Positions 53,486-64,000 are shown, numbered from the stretch's first letter. The stretch: DNA of 64,000 bases from Xanthomonas melonis (GCF_020783655.1 NZ_JAJGQH010000017.1:1-64000); one strand, 5' to 3'. Notes: a model not told the origin generated them from the letters alone. A program made the numbers and translations.

Positions 53486-56161
53486 TTACTTGTCGGTGAC
53501 GGTGAAGCGTCGTGTGCTGCGGATATCGGCGCTGGAGGCACCGATCTGCACCTCGTAGACGCCCGGATCCACGGTGTAGGCCTTGCGCTGCTCGTCGTAG
53601 ATGCGCAGTGCATCGGCCGCCTTCACCGTGAATGCGACTTCGCGCTGTTCGCCGGGTTGCAGGGTCATGCGCTGAAAGCCACGCAATTCCTTGCCGGCGC
53701 GCTCGCGCCTGGGCGCGAGCGGATGCAGGTAGAGCTGTACCACTTCATCGCCCGTGCGCTTGCCGGTGTTGCGCACCTTGACGGTGGCGCGCAGCGTACC
53801 GTCGGCGGCCACGGTGTTGCGATCCAGCTGCAGATCCGAATAGGCGAACTGCGTGTACGACAGGCCATGGCCGAATGGATACAGCGGGGTACCGGTGAAA
53901 TAGCGATAGGTTCGGCCGCGCATGGCGTAGTCGTCGAAGGCGGGCAGGCGCTCGGCTTCCTTGTAGAAGGTGATCGGCAGGCGGCCACCGGGGCTGGCCT
54001 GGCCGAACAGCACATCGCCTACCGCGCTGCCGCCGCGCTGGCCGGGATACCAGGCCAGCAGGATCGCCGGTACATGCTGCTGCGCCCAATCCACCGCCAA
54101 CGCCGAGCCGGTGGTCAGCACCGCCACCACTGGCGTGCCGGTGGCCTGCACCGCTTGCAGCAATTCGCGCTGCGGTCGGGGCAGGCGGGTATCGGTGCGG
54201 TCGCCACCGGCAAAACCGGGGTAGTTGACGTCCATCTCCTCGCCTTCGACATCGCCGGTGAGGCCGCCGACGAACACCACCACGTCCGCATTGCGCGCGG
54301 CATCCACCGCTTCCTGCAACGGCGGCTTGGCGCCAGGCATGCGCCAGGCCAGGCGCACCCCGGCATCGCGGGTGGCTTCGTAGTACTCCACGCGCAGGTC
54401 GTAGGCCTTGCCGCCCTGCAGCGCCACGCTGGCAGTGCCACCGCGCATGCGGGGCGCGTCGCTCCAGTGGTCGATGAGCAGCTTGCCGTCCAGGTACAGA
54501 CGCACGCCGTCATCGGCGGCGATCTGCAACTCGTAGCTGCCCGAGACCGGTGGCAGCAGCTGGCCCTGCCAGCGCACGCTGAAGTCGTCCTTGTCCAGGG
54601 CGCGTTCGGGTTGCAGCTCGCCGCGGCCCACGGCGTCTTCGGTCGGGGCATTGCGATCCCAGCGGAACGCGATGCGCGGATCGATGCGGGTCAGCACCGG
54701 CTGGCCGGACAAGGTGCGGCCACGGAAGTACTCGCCGGTGAGGCCGTTCTGTCTGGCATCGGCGGCCGGGCGCAGGTAGACCGCATCGATGGGCGCGGCG
54801 GCGTTGGGGTCTTCGCGTCCTTCCACCAGATCGCTGCCGCGTGCATACACCACCTGCGCCTGCGGTGCGGCCTCACGGATGCCCTGCAGGATGGTGACCG
54901 GCGCGGCGGGTGTGCCGTAATAGTTGCCCAGCAGCGACATCGGATCGTCGGCAGTGGGGCCGACCACGGCGATGCGCTTGAGCGTGGGCTTGAGTGGCAG
55001 CAGGCCGTCGTTCTTCAGCAACACCAGCGATTCGCGCGCGGTGCGCCGCGCCAGCGCGTCGTGCTGCGGCGATTGATTGGCCGAGGCGGGAATCTTCGCC
55101 CACGGCACCTGGGATGGCGGGTCGAACATGCCCAGGCGCAGACGCGCGGCCATCAGCCGCTTGAGCGAGATGTCGATGACGGCCTCGTCGATCAAGCCGG
55201 CGCGCACCGCGGCAGGCAGCGCGGCATAGGTGTTGCCGCAATCCAGGTCGGTGCCGTGGCGGACGCCGAGTGCGGCGGCTGCCTCGGGCGTGGGGACGAT
55301 CTTGTGGTTCTGCCAGATGTCGCGGATGGCGGCGCAGTCGCTGACGATGTAGCCATCGAATCCCCAATCCTTACGCAGGATGCCCTCCAGCCGCTGGCTG
55401 GCCGAGGCGGATTCGCCGTTGACGCGGTTGTAGGCGCCCATGACCGCCGCGACATGGCCCTCCTGCACCAGGGCCTGGAAGGCGGGCAGGTAGGTGTCGT
55501 ACAGATCGGCCTCGCTGGGGTGCACGTCGAAGTGGTGGCGATCGGCTTCGGGGCCGCTGTGCACAGCGAAATGCTTGGCGGTGGCATCGAGCTTGCGGTA
55601 CCGCCCCTGCTGCGCCTGCAGCCCCTGGACGAAGGTCACCCCCATGCGCGCGGTCAGAAACGGATCCTCGCCGTAGGTTTCCTGCCCGCGGCCCCAGCGC
55701 GGGTCGCGGAAGATGTTGATGTTCGGCGACCAGAACGTGAGCCCCTGATAGCGCTTGCGCTCGCCGCGCGCCACGAACGCATGGTGCTTGGCACGCGCCT
55801 CGTCGCCGATGGCGGTGGCCACCTCGGCCATCAGCGGGGTGTCGAAGGTGGCTGCCAATCCGATCGCCTGCGGAAACACCGTGGCACCGCCGGCACGCGC
55901 CACGCCATGCAGCGCTTCGTTCCACCAGTCGTAGGCGGGCACCTGCAGGCGCGGGATCGCCGGGGTGGCGTTCTGCATCTGTGCGGCCTTTTCCTCCAGC
56001 GTCATGCGCGATACCAGGTCGGCAGCACGCGCATCGAACGCAACCTGCGTGTCCAGGTACGGCGGCGGTGCTGCGGCATGGGCGGTGCCTGCGGTGCACG
56101 CCAGCGCGAGCAGGACGCCGTGCGCGAGCGAACGAAAACGGGCGATCGGGTACGAAGCCAT
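53486..56161 (-). CDS. Beta-xylosidase/beta-glucosidase, GH3 with PA14 domain
   Basis: 891 residues from the ATG at 56161, with a signal peptide (about 1-32, GTAHAA). The GH3 N-terminal barrel has MTLEEKAAQMQN, YDWWNEALHGVAR, KHFAVHSGPE and nucleophile Asp275 in GYIVSDCAAI. The second domain starts with RESLVLLKNDGLLPL. A PA14 domain (about 470-590; GLTGEYFRG, LPPVSGSYELQIAADDGVRLYLDGKLLID) is inserted in it, and a fibronectin-III-like domain ends the protein. The WNEALHG motif is typical of xylosidase/arabinosidase-type GH3. Probably periplasmic. Corresponds to xyl3A of the xylan locus. Confidence 0.93.
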   Translation of the reverse strand: MASYPIARFRSLAHGVLLALACTAGTAHAAAPPPYLDTQVAFDARAADLVSRMTLEEKAAQMQNATPAIPRLQVPAYDWWNEALHGVARAGGATVFPQAIGLAATFDTPLMAEVATAIGDEARAKHHAFVARGERKRYQGLTFWSPNINIFRDPRWGRGQETYGEDPFLTARMGVTFVQGLQAQQGRYRKLDATAKHFAVHSGPEADRHHFDVHPSEADLYDTYLPAFQALVQEGHVAAVMGAYNRVNGESASASQRLEGILRKDWGFDGYIVSDCAAIRDIWQNHKIVPTPEAAAALGVRHGTDLDCGNTYAALPAAVRAGLIDEAVIDISLKRLMAARLRLGMFDPPSQVPWAKIPASANQSPQHDALARRTARESLVLLKNDGLLPLKPTLKRIAVVGPTADDPMSLLGNYYGTPAAPVTILQGIREAAPQAQVVYARGSDLVEGREDPNAAAPIDAVYLRPAADARQNGLTGEYFRGRTLSGQPVLTRIDPRIAFRWDRNAPTEDAVGRGELQPERALDKDDFSVRWQGQLLPPVSGSYELQIAADDGVRLYLDGKLLIDHWSDAPRMRGGTASVALQGGKAYDLRVEYYEATRDAGVRLAWRMPGAKPPLQEAVDAARNADVVVFVGGLTGDVEGEEMDVNYPGFAGGDRTDTRLPRPQRELLQAVQATGTPVVAVLTTGSALAVDWAQQHVPAILLAWYPGQRGGSAVGDVLFGQASPGGRLPITFYKEAERLPAFDDYAMRGRTYRYFTGTPLYPFGHGLSYTQFAYSDLQLDRNTVAADGTLRATVKVRNTGKRTGDEVVQLYLHPLAPRRERAGKELRGFQRMTLQPGEQREVAFTVKAADALRIYDEQRKAYTVDPGVYEVQIGASSADIRSTRRFTVTDK

Positions 56162-56163
56162 GG

Positions 56164-57852
56164 TCAGTCCTGTTGAGGGCGGTCGAATTGCGATTGGGCG
56201 AACGGCCCGATCATGCTGCCGACGAAGCCGCCGGCCTGTGCGGTGCTGAGCATGCCGGCGTCGTCGTCGCGAACAAGCGATTGCCAGCCGCCACCGGTGG
56301 CATCGAAGTCGAAACTGTAGCGGCCGCCGTCGCCACGGATCTGCAGGCGCAGCTGGGCGCTGGCCGGGATGGAGGTCTGCGCCAGCGTGATGGTGGTGGC
56401 ACCGTCGCGCTTGTCCACGAACACCTGCAGCCTGTCGCCGTCGCGGCGCACGCCCAGTGCGTACCACGCGTTGGCGTTCTGGAATGCGGCCAGCCCCGCG
56501 CGTACCCCGGCCTGGCTGGGCACCGCCAGCAAGGTGCTGGCGCGAAAGCGCGTGTGCTGCTGGCGGCGTGCGATGAACGCCGGCGTGCCGCCGCCTTCCA
56601 GACCCTGTATGTCGGCATGCAGCGTCAACCAGCCCGCGCGCGAGTGCAGCTCGGCCAGCGTGCGCTTGGGTACGCGCAGCGACAGCCACTCGCGTTGCAG
56701 GCTGGCAGCGTCGAAGGCGTCATGCCAGCGGAAGTTGCCCGAGAGCGGTGCCTGTTCGGCCGGCAGCCTGGTGCCGGCCGGTACCTTGGCCGTGTAAGGA
56801 ATCGCCGCGCCGCCCGGCAGCAGCGACGGCCAGCCATCGCGCCACTGCACCGGCAGCAGGAACGTCTCGCGCCCGGTGTTGTAGCGATCACCGGAATACG
56901 GCCGGCTGGCCAGGAACACCGCCCACCATTGCCCGTCCGGTGCTTCGACAAAATCCGCGTGGCCGGCGTTGCTGACCGGGTGCGCACGGTCGGCAGGCAG
57001 ATCGCGCTGGGTCAGGATCGGGTTGTGCGGTGCGGGCGTATACGGCCCCCAGACATGGCGGCTGCGCAACACCACCTGCGAGTGCTGCGGCCCGGTGCCG
57101 CCTTCGGCGCACGACAGGTAGTACCAGCCCTCGCGCTGATACAGGTGCGGGCCTTCGATCCAGATCGGTTTGCTGGCCGGGTCCACGCCGCCGTCGAGCA
57201 GTACCTTGCGCGGGCCGACTGGTTGCCGGGTGGCCAGATCGAAGCGCTGCATCCAGATCGCGCGATGTCCTTCGTACCGCGCAGTGCCTTCCGGTGGGCC
57301 GTTGTTGAGCAGATATGCGCTGCCGTCGGTGTCGAAGAACAATGACGGGTCGATGCCGTCGATGGTCGGCAGCCAGGTCAACGCCGACCACGGGCCTGCG
57401 GGGTTGCTGGCACTGGCGATGAAATTGCCACCACTGTCGACCGAGGTGCCCACCACATGGAACATGCCGGCATGGTGACGAATGCTGGCGGCGAACATGC
57501 CGCGCGACACACCCAGGCCGTCGTAGTCGAGCTGGTCGGTGCGCTCGACCACATTGCCGATCTGCGTCCAGTGCACCAGATCGCGGCTTTCGAACACCGG
57601 AATCGCCGGGAAGTACGCGAAGGTGGAGTTGACCAGGTAATAGCGTTCGCCCACGCGGGTGACACTGGGGTCCGGATAGAACCCGGCCAGCACCGGGTTG
57701 CGATAGTGGCCGGCCGGCAGCGGCGTGGCGAACACCGCGTCGTCGCCGCGATACTCGAACCAGTCGAATGCCACCGCGACCGGTGGCTGCGCACGCGCCG
57801 GCGCACCGCCCAGGGCGGCCATGACCAGCGCAGCGGCGCATGCACGCAGCAT
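56164..57852 (-). CDS. Glycoside hydrolase family 43, secreted beta-xylosidase type
   Basis: 562 residues, with a signal peptide (1-21, APARA). The GH43 triad is base Asp61 (AGFYPDPS), Asp168 (TIDGIDPSLF) and acid Glu233 (IWIEGPHLY). The C-terminal 180 residues form the concanavalin-like beta-sandwich of XynB-type GH43 (FRWHDAFDAASLQREWLSLR; LRLQIRGDGGRYSFDFD). It should release xylose or arabinose from oligosaccharides in the periplasm. The start overlaps the mannonate dehydratase stop as TGATG, and it ends 2 bp before GH3. Matches gly43F as I recall it. Confidence 0.93.
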   Translation of the reverse strand: MLRACAAALVMAALGGAPARAQPPVAVAFDWFEYRGDDAVFATPLPAGHYRNPVLAGFYPDPSVTRVGERYYLVNSTFAYFPAIPVFESRDLVHWTQIGNVVERTDQLDYDGLGVSRGMFAASIRHHAGMFHVVGTSVDSGGNFIASASNPAGPWSALTWLPTIDGIDPSLFFDTDGSAYLLNNGPPEGTARYEGHRAIWMQRFDLATRQPVGPRKVLLDGGVDPASKPIWIEGPHLYQREGWYYLSCAEGGTGPQHSQVVLRSRHVWGPYTPAPHNPILTQRDLPADRAHPVSNAGHADFVEAPDGQWWAVFLASRPYSGDRYNTGRETFLLPVQWRDGWPSLLPGGAAIPYTAKVPAGTRLPAEQAPLSGNFRWHDAFDAASLQREWLSLRVPKRTLAELHSRAGWLTLHADIQGLEGGGTPAFIARRQQHTRFRASTLLAVPSQAGVRAGLAAFQNANAWYALGVRRDGDRLQVFVDKRDGATTITLAQTSIPASAQLRLQIRGDGGRYSFDFDATGGGWQSLVRDDDAGMLSTAQAGGFVGSMIGPFAQSQFDRPQQD

Positions 57853-59111
57853 CACCAGTCCCACATCGCGCCGTCTTCCAGGCGGGCGATGGGCAGCTGC
57901 TTGGGCACGTACGGATATTTGGCCGCCAGTTCCTCGTCGATATCCACGCCATGCCCCGGCGTTTCGCCGCAATGCAGGCGCCCATCGGCAAACACGTAGT
58001 CGTGCGGGAACACCGCATTGGCCTCGTCGGAATGGAACATGTACTCCTGGATACCGAAGTTGGGCACCCAGGTGTCGAAGTGCAGCGCCGCGCCCATGCA
58101 CACCGGCGACAGATCGGTGGCGCCGTGGAAGCCGGTGCGCACCTGATGCAGGGCCGCAAAATCGGCCAGCCGGCGCACATGGGTGATGCCGCCGGCATGC
58201 ACGATCGTGGTACGGATGTAATCGATCAGCTGCTGTTCGATCAGGTGCTTGCAGTCCCAGATCGAATTGAACACCTCGCCCACCGCCAATGGCGTCACCG
58301 TGTGTTTGCGGATCAGCTCGAACGCACGCTGGTTGTCGGCCGGCGTGGCGTCTTCCAGCCAGAACAACCGGTAGGGCTCCAGGTCGCGACCCAGCCGGGC
58401 GGCTTCGATCGGGGTCAGCCGATGATGCGCGTCGTGCAGCAGCTCGATCGCGTCGCCGTGGTCGTTGCGCAGCTGTTCGAACAGCTTCGGCACCACGCCC
58501 AGATAGCGCGGCGTGGACCACACGGTTTCGGTGGGCAGCTCGCTTTCGGCCGGCTCGTACGGCTTGCCGCCGACAGAAATGCCATAGGTCTTCTTGATGC
58601 CGGGCACGCCGCATTGCGCACGAATCGCGATGAAGCCCATCTCGCGGAAGCGGCCCACCTCGTCGCTGGTTTCGGCGATATCGCGGCCGTTGGCATGGCC
58701 ATACACCAACGCACCCTCGCGCGAGCGCCCGCCCAGCAGCTGGTACAACGGCATGCCGGCCATCTTGCCCAGGATGTCCCACAACGCCACGTCCACCGCG
58801 GCGATCGCGCTCATCGTCACCGGTCCACGCCGCCAGTACGCACCGCGGTAGAAGAACTGCCAGATGTCCTCGATGCGCCCGGCATCGCGGCCGATCAGGT
58901 TCGGCACCAGGTGTTCCTGCAGATACGCCGCCACCGCCAGCTCGCGGCCGTTGAGGGTGGCATCGCCCAGCCCGGTGATGCCCGAGCGGGTGCGGATCTT
59001 CAAGGTGACGAAGTTGCGGCCCGGGCAGGTGACGATGACGCGCGCCTCGACGATCTCGCGATCGCGGGCCGAACCTTGCAGCGGGGCGGGGGACTCGGGG
59101 GTCTGTGACAT
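57852..59111 (-). CDS. D-mannonate dehydratase, enolase superfamily (ManD/RspA type)
   Basis: 419 residues from the ATG at 59111. Mandelate-racemase/enolase fold: [79 protein letters not shown] (metal and catalytic region), [12 protein letters not shown] and [11 protein letters not shown] (metal-binding Glu residues), [28 protein letters not shown]. This is the ManD/RspA signature. It should dehydrate mannonate to 2-keto-3-deoxygluconate and so replace the unrelated UxuA. The start is 11 bp after the acetylesterase stop. Confidence 0.93.
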   Translation of the reverse strand: MSQTPESPAPLQGSARDREIVEARVIVTCPGRNFVTLKIRTRSGITGLGDATLNGRELAVAAYLQEHLVPNLIGRDAGRIEDIWQFFYRGAYWRRGPVTMSAIAAVDVALWDILGKMAGMPLYQLLGGRSREGALVYGHANGRDIAETSDEVGRFREMGFIAIRAQCGVPGIKKTYGISVGGKPYEPAESELPTETVWSTPRYLGVVPKLFEQLRNDHGDAIELLHDAHHRLTPIEAARLGRDLEPYRLFWLEDATPADNQRAFELIRKHTVTPLAVGEVFNSIWDCKHLIEQQLIDYIRTTIVHAGGITHVRRLADFAALHQVRTGFHGATDLSPVCMGAALHFDTWVPNFGIQEYMFHSDEANAVFPHDYVFADGRLHCGETPGHGVDIDEELAAKYPYVPKQLPIARLEDGAMWDW

Positions 59112-59122
59112 CGCAGTCTCTT

Positions 59123-61075
59123 TCAGGGGGAAGTGGTGGCGGTGACGGGAGCTTCGAACGGGCCAGCCGGCAGGCCGCTGCGGTCGTACAGCGTGCACAC
59201 CGGGCTGTCGGCCCAGCAGTAGCGCACACGCGCCGCATCCATGCCCGAGGGAATACGCAGGCTGACGACGTGCTCGCGCACGCTGGCGCTGGCATACCGG
59301 CAGCTGCCGGCCGCCGCGCCGCAGACCTCGAAGCCGATCGGCGCATCGTTGCCGTAACTCAGCAGCGCGCCATCCACCTCGTCGAAGGCGATGCGCACGC
59401 TGTCGCCCACGCGCTGCGCCACCCGCGGCACCGGGCCCGACGGCGCGAGCGCCTCGCCATACACCACGCGCCGGGCCGCACGTGCCAGGCGCCGGCCCAG
59501 CTCCTGCTTGTTGGCCGGATGGATGTCGTAGCGGTCGCCGATATCGATCGCCACTGCCAGGCCGGCATGCGCGTCCCCGGCCACGAAGCGGCGTTGTGCC
59601 TCGCGCAGCTGCGCCCAGCCGCTCTCCGCCGGTTGCGTGGGCGGCGTGCCGTAGTTGGCCAGCTGCACGACGAGTAACGGCAACTGCGCCCCGAAGCGCC
59701 CGCGCCAGTCGTGGCGCCATGCCTCCAGCAGGGCCGGGTAATGCGCCGCATCGCCGGCATTGGATTCGCCCTGGTACCACAGCACCCCGCGCAGGCCCAG
59801 GTGACCGAGCGGGGCGATCATGCCGTTGTACAAGGTGGTCAGTCCTGCAGCCGATGACCACGGCGCACGGGGCGGCGAGCCCAGCTGCGGCGGCACGATG
59901 CGGTACTGCCAGGGCGCGCTCAGCGGCAGCGTGCTGCCGTCGGCGAACTGCAGCGCACGCGAGGAGGCATCGCCGAGCAGGCCGCCGCGTCGATAGGTAT
60001 TGAGCACGTTGAGCACGATACTGTTGCGCCCGGCATGCAGGTGACCGCGTGGGAGCGTGTAGCGGCGCGGCTGGTCGGCGCCGTAGCTGCTACCCACGCC
60101 GACGCCGTTGACCCAGGTCTGGTCCAGCTCGTCCACCGGCCCAAGCACCAGCGTTGCCTGCTGCGCGGCTTGCGCGGGCGTCAGCTCCACGCTGGTGCGG
60201 TACCAGAGCATGCCGTTGAAGCCCACCAGCTGCGGCACGCCCCAGTCGTCCCACGCGCCCAGCCCGGCAGGTGCCGCTTGCCACGCGCCCGGCGCATCCG
60301 GCTGCCACGGCTCGCCTTCGCCATGCGCGCGCCACCAGGTTTCCCACAGCCTCGCCCAGCGTGGCGCCGCCTCCACCGGGCTGCCGGCATACCGCGCCAG
60401 CACATCCAGTGCCGGACCATCGTCGCCGGCCGCACGCAGCGCCGCCTCGCCGATCCAGGCCTGCAGTTGCGAGCCACCCCAGGAGGCGTTGATCAGCCCC
60501 ATCGGAACGGCGACGCTCTTGCGCAACTCGCGTGCGAAGTAATAGCACGCGGCGGAGAAGTCCTTCACCGCCTCCGGCGTGGTGCGCTGCCATTGCGCCG
60601 GGCCGCCGAAGCTGCGCTGCGGGGTAGGGCTGGACTGCGCCGGCACCTTGAACATGCGGATGTCCGGTTGATCGGCATCGGCGATCGCGCTGCGCGCATC
60701 CAGCGTGCGATGCACCTGCAGTTCCATGTTCGACTGGCCCGAACACAGCCAGACATCGCCGATCAGCACATCGGTCACCTGTTGCGTGGTGCCGTCGGCA
60801 CTGCTGGCGGTCAGCGTGTACGGCCCGCCCGCCGTCTGCGCAGGCAGCTGCACCTGCCAGTGGCCCTGGCGATCCGCGCGCACCTGTCGCTGCTGGGCCT
60901 GCAACCGCACCCGCACGCGCGCACCGGGCGCCGCATCGCCCCACACCCGGATCGGCGCATCGCGTTGCAGCACCATATGGTCCTGGAACAGCGGATGCAG
61001 CAGCGGTGCATCCGCTGCGCAGGCCGCATCGGCTGCCAGCGCGGCCAGCAGCAGGCTGAGGCTGCGCAGGTTCAT
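59123..61075 (-). CDS. Sialate-O-acetylesterase-type xylan acetylesterase
   Basis: 650 residues, with a signal peptide (1-21, DAACAA). SGNH-hydrolase core: block [20 protein letters not shown] (nucleophile Ser), then [16 protein letters not shown] and [16 protein letters not shown], and a C-terminal [15 protein letters not shown] carrying the Asp-x-His pair. A jelly-roll module interrupts the core (about 260-390). The family is annotated as sialate 9-O-acetylesterase, but between alpha-glucuronidase and ManD genes the likely job is removal of acetyl groups from glucuronoxylan. It overlaps agu67A as ATGA. Confidence 0.91.
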   Translation of the reverse strand: MNLRSLSLLLAALAADAACAADAPLLHPLFQDHMVLQRDAPIRVWGDAAPGARVRVRLQAQQRQVRADRQGHWQVQLPAQTAGGPYTLTASSADGTTQQVTDVLIGDVWLCSGQSNMELQVHRTLDARSAIADADQPDIRMFKVPAQSSPTPQRSFGGPAQWQRTTPEAVKDFSAACYYFARELRKSVAVPMGLINASWGGSQLQAWIGEAALRAAGDDGPALDVLARYAGSPVEAAPRWARLWETWWRAHGEGEPWQPDAPGAWQAAPAGLGAWDDWGVPQLVGFNGMLWYRTSVELTPAQAAQQATLVLGPVDELDQTWVNGVGVGSSYGADQPRRYTLPRGHLHAGRNSIVLNVLNTYRRGGLLGDASSRALQFADGSTLPLSAPWQYRIVPPQLGSPPRAPWSSAAGLTTLYNGMIAPLGHLGLRGVLWYQGESNAGDAAHYPALLEAWRHDWRGRFGAQLPLLVVQLANYGTPPTQPAESGWAQLREAQRRFVAGDAHAGLAVAIDIGDRYDIHPANKQELGRRLARAARRVVYGEALAPSGPVPRVAQRVGDSVRIAFDEVDGALLSYGNDAPIGFEVCGAAAGSCRYASASVREHVVSLRIPSGMDAARVRYCWADSPVCTLYDRSGLPAGPFEAPVTATTSP

Positions 61076-63273
61076 TTCGGATTTCCCGGTGCGTACGGAA
61101 AGGTCAGGCTCTGGTAGTACGCCAGCGGATGCGCGGGTGCGGCCGCGCCCGGCGGCAATGCGCGCCCGGACACGCTCTGGAAATAGGCGATGCTGGCATC
61201 GCGCCACCACTGCGCCTCGCGCTGCTGGATGGCCAGGAAATCGGCCACCTGCTGGTAGCGCGGCGGATCGATCCTGCCGGCCAGGCCTTGCCAGGTCCTG
61301 CGCATGGCAGCCACCTCGGCCACGCCATGGTCGTAATGCCAGACCAGCTCGTCCCACAGCGTCCTGCCGGACGCCATGCGGTGATCCCACGGCAGATGAT
61401 GGAACCACAGCAGGTACTGCTCGGGGGCCCGCCGCGCATCGCCGAACACCCGCGCCACCGGCGCTGCGTACTGCGCCACCGCGTTGCTGCCGCTGGCGCT
61501 GCGGTCGAAGCCAATCCCGTGACGGTCGGCGCGGTGGTAATACACCGGGTCCCAATCCGGACGCTCGCTGCCGGCATCCCAGGGCGCCGGGCCGTAATGG
61601 TGGCCGCGGCCCATCAGGTGATGCAAGCCCAGCGGCGTCATGTAGTCCACCACGGCCTCGCGCGAGCGCAGCAGCATGCCGACCACCGGCGCGACCACCG
61701 CCGGATCGTTGGAAAAGGTCATGCGCACCCAGTCCTGCGCGATCGCCTGCGGCGACAGCTGCGGGTCCCATGCCAGCCGCCCATACGCATACCAGTTGGC
61801 CTGATCGAAGATCGAGCCGCTCCAGTTGCGATCGGCGCCGATATTGGCCACGCCGGCCATGCCGGTCAGCCGCTTGCGCTTGGCATCATCGAACAGGCTG
61901 CCATCCACCGTCCTGGCGACCGTCGAGCCCTTGCCGCGCGCATAGGTATCGGCCTGCAGGGTCTCGGAGAACAGCGTGCCCAGATAGGCCAGATGCGTGG
62001 AAAAACCCAGATACTCCTTGGTGATCTGGAATTCGGGCATCAACGGCGTCCGGCGCATCGCACCGAACAACGGGTGGAATGGCTCGCGCGGCTGGAAGTC
62101 GATGGCGCCGTTCTTCACCTGCACGATCACGTTGTCGGCAAATGCGCCGTCCAGCGGCATGAACTCGCTATAGGCCTGCTTGGCGCGGTCGTCGGGCTGC
62201 TCGTGCGAATACACGAACGCCCGCCACATCACCACGCCACCGCGTGGCGCCAGCGCAGCGGCCAGCAGGTTCGCGCCATCGGCATGGGTGCGTCCGTAAT
62301 CCTGCGGCCCAGGCTGTCCTTCGGAATTGGCCTTGACCAGGAACCCACCGAAATCCGGAATGCGCGCATAGATCTCGTCGGCCTTGTCGCGCCACCACTG
62401 CCGCACCCGCGGGTCGAGCGGATCGGCCGTGGGCAGGCCACCGATCTCGATCGGCGCACTGAAGCGCGCGCTGAGAAACACCCGGATGCCATACGGACGA
62501 AACACATTTGCCAGTGCCGCTGCCTTGTCCAGATACTGCGGCGTCAGGCTCCAGGCCTTGGCATTGACATTGTTGAGCACGGTGCCATTGATGCCCAGCG
62601 AGGCGTTGGCGCGTGCGTAATCGGTGTAACGCGGATCCAGGTAACCCGGCAAGGTCTGCCAGTTCCATAGCGAGGCGCCGGCATAGCCGCGCTCCACCAC
62701 GCCATCGAGATTGTCCCAATGGTTGAGCATGCGCAGTTGCAGGCGCGGCGAGCCACGCACGTTCAACGCGGCGATCGATTGGCCGGTCTGCAGCAGGCGC
62801 AGGAAGTGGAATGCGCCGTACAACGCACCGATATCGCTACCGCCCACGATCGCAACAGTGTGGCGATCGTTCACGGTGACCGACTGGATCAGGTAGCCCT
62901 CGCGGTCCAGATCCGCGGTGTCCAGCTGCAGGGCTGCCAGTTGCGGCGCGCTGGCCGTCCCCAGCAACAGCGTGCCATCGCGCACGATCGCATCGGCCAG
63001 CGGCGGCGCGGCGCCCAGCAGGCCTTGCAGACCGCGCTGCAGCTCCTGGCGCGCAGCCCGCAGGGTCGGTGAATCGCCTGCGACCACCAGTGCCCGGGTG
63101 TATTCGCGCAATGCGGTGGCGTCATCCACCTGTTGGTAGCGCAACCACAACGCATAGCCATCCTCGGCACGTGCCTGGGCAATGGGCAGGAACGCGCCGC
63201 ATAGCAGCATCAGCCCCATCAGTAAGCAGGCACCCATTGAAGCGCGATTGTTGCCGTTGGCCTGCCCGCTCAT
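61072..63273 (-). CDS. Alpha-glucuronidase, GH67
   Basis: 733 residues from the ATG at 63273, with a signal peptide (about 1-35, IAQARA). GH67 hallmarks: [58 protein letters not shown] (with the conserved Glu) and [18 protein letters not shown]. It removes 4-O-methyl-glucuronic acid from the non-reducing end of xylo-oligosaccharides, supplying glucuronate to the UxaC/UxuB/ManD pathway. First gene of unit 3, divergent from a LacI regulator. Corresponds to agu67A. Confidence 0.96.
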   Translation of the reverse strand: MSGQANGNNRASMGACLLMGLMLLCGAFLPIAQARAEDGYALWLRYQQVDDATALREYTRALVVAGDSPTLRAARQELQRGLQGLLGAAPPLADAIVRDGTLLLGTASAPQLAALQLDTADLDREGYLIQSVTVNDRHTVAIVGGSDIGALYGAFHFLRLLQTGQSIAALNVRGSPRLQLRMLNHWDNLDGVVERGYAGASLWNWQTLPGYLDPRYTDYARANASLGINGTVLNNVNAKAWSLTPQYLDKAAALANVFRPYGIRVFLSARFSAPIEIGGLPTADPLDPRVRQWWRDKADEIYARIPDFGGFLVKANSEGQPGPQDYGRTHADGANLLAAALAPRGGVVMWRAFVYSHEQPDDRAKQAYSEFMPLDGAFADNVIVQVKNGAIDFQPREPFHPLFGAMRRTPLMPEFQITKEYLGFSTHLAYLGTLFSETLQADTYARGKGSTVARTVDGSLFDDAKRKRLTGMAGVANIGADRNWSGSIFDQANWYAYGRLAWDPQLSPQAIAQDWVRMTFSNDPAVVAPVVGMLLRSREAVVDYMTPLGLHHLMGRGHHYGPAPWDAGSERPDWDPVYYHRADRHGIGFDRSASGSNAVAQYAAPVARVFGDARRAPEQYLLWFHHLPWDHRMASGRTLWDELVWHYDHGVAEVAAMRRTWQGLAGRIDPPRYQQVADFLAIQQREAQWWRDASIAYFQSVSGRALPPGAAAPAHPLAYYQSLTFPYAPGNPK

Positions 63274-63434
63274 GACATCTGCTCCACGGCGCTTGGCGCA
63301 TCGTCGCCGGTTTCCCCGCTCTGTCTGCTTCCCGGTACCATGGCGCGCATCGTCGTGTATGCCCTGGGTGCGGACGTCATTGCCGCTGTCGGTATGCATC
63401 GTGCAGCTTTCGCACTCACCTGAAGAGGCCACAC

Positions 63435-64000
63435 TTGGAGAAGGTCAGGAAATCGGTCCGCCGCACCAGCCGCGCGACCACCATCGACGAGGTGGCGACG
63501 CTGGCGAAAGTGTCGCCGATGACGGTCTCGCGCGTGGTCAACAACAACGGCAGCGTGCGCGAGGCCACCCGCGAGCGCGTCATGCGCGCGGTGAACAAGC
63601 TCGGCTACACGCCCAATCTGGCTGCCAGCGCCCTGGCCGCCGCGCAGAGCACGCGCATCGCCTTGATCTACAGCGACCCCAGCGGCGCGTACCTGCGCGA
63701 ATTGCTGCTGGGCGTGCTGCGGGTCGCCTCGCGCACTTCGATCCAGTTGGTCATCGATTGCTGGGACGACCTGGATACCGACGCCGAGCGCCGTGCCGCA
63801 CGCAAACTCGCCAAGGGCGTGGCCGGCGTGATCCTGCCGCCGCCGCTGTGCGAATCCAGGGCAGCGGTGCTGGAACTGGTGCGCGCCAAGGTGCCGGTGG
63901 TGGCGATCGCTTCCAATCACTTCAGCCCCGATGTCGCCTGCGTGCGCATCGACGAATTCGCTGCCGCCAAGGAAATCACCGAGCATCTGATCGCGCAGGG
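63435..64000 (+). CDS. LacI family regulator, 3' end outside the window
   Basis: The frame starts at a TTG (63435) with GAAGAGG 6 nt upstream and stays open to the window end (188 codons). The N-terminal HTH is [23 protein letters not shown] (residues about 15-37), with hinge [11 protein letters not shown], then the sugar-binding domain ([36 protein letters not shown]). A GTG at 63444 is another start. It is divergent from agu67A with 161 bp between them and should control unit 3 and perhaps the xyl-boxes at 37858 and 38018. No xyl-box is seen in its own gap; the weak palindrome around GGTACC (63334-63339) is a possible operator. Confidence 0.88.
   Translation, partial: MEKVRKSVRRTSRATTIDEVATLAKVSPMTVSRVVNNNGSVREATRERVMRAVNKLGYTPNLAASALAAAQSTRIALIYSDPSGAYLRELLLGVLRVASRTSIQLVIDCWDDLDTDAERRAARKLAKGVAGVILPPPLCESRAAVLELVRAKVPVVAIASNHFSPDVACVRIDEFAAAKEITEHLIAQ

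Noticed and set aside
53657-56176. Plus-strand open frame of 839 codons opposite GH3
   Set aside because: Antisense shadow of the GH3 gene, which has clear catalytic motifs on the minus strand.

Overview
The window looks like a chromosomal segment of a Xanthomonas species. The evidence is high GC with strong G/C third positions, many GTG starts, large TonB-dependent receptors paired with LacI regulators, Xanthomonas-type intergenic palindromes containing TGCCCGAAGGG, and a complete glucuronoxylan-utilisation locus of the kind known from plant-pathogenic xanthomonads. I cannot assign the species from sequence reading alone. No tRNA, rRNA, CRISPR array, prophage or replication origin was seen.

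Left third (1-17.3 kb), mostly core genes: mutM, a secreted DUF4380-like protein, opgD, a GAF-histidine kinase with an eroded ATPase domain, tdk, rep and a GNAT acetyltransferase. A tightly coupled five-gene operon follows (9655-14720): an LRR-like protein, a RimK-like ATP-grasp enzyme, an alkaline-phosphatase-superfamily hydrolase and two radical SAM enzymes. These match the uncharacterised STM4015-4014-4013-4012-4011 families and are the best candidate here for an undescribed pathway. Next come a YceH protein, a class C acid phosphatase-like lipoprotein and pyrF. A probable structured small RNA gene lies just after pyrF (about 17361-17458).

Middle (17.5-32 kb): an Oar-like TonB-dependent receptor and its LacI regulator with a nearby palindromic operator, a lipoprotein coupled to plsB, an MDR oxidoreductase, an IS110-type transposase next to three tandem 150-bp repeats, and a run of small genes (YdcH, BamE-like, DUF5076, RraB, a 55-residue membrane protein, YbjQ, another membrane protein).

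Right half (32-64 kb): the glucuronoxylan locus, in three transcription units. Unit 1 (minus strand): TonB-dependent receptor, GPH/MFS transporter, cytoplasmic GH43. Unit 2 (plus strand, divergent from unit 1): hexuronate MFS, GH10 xylanase, uxaC, GH2, second GH10, lactonase. Two 14-bp xyl-box palindromes lie between units 1 and 2. Unit 3 (minus strand): agu67A, acetylesterase, mannonate dehydratase, GH43, GH3, uxuB, with a divergent TTG-start LacI regulator that runs off the window. Together they would import xylo-oligosaccharides, strip acetyl, glucuronosyl, arabinosyl and xylosyl units, and take glucuronate through fructuronate and mannonate to 2-keto-3-deoxygluconate. A 4.4-kb block of unrelated genes (Kelch protein, H1-like protein, DUF2256, membrane proteins, VOC protein) separates units 2 and 3.

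Two copies of a 144-145 bp, almost fully palindromic, MITE/ERIC-like element (34664-34808 and 51102-51245) each start at the stop codon of an upstream gene. I know of no description of this family.
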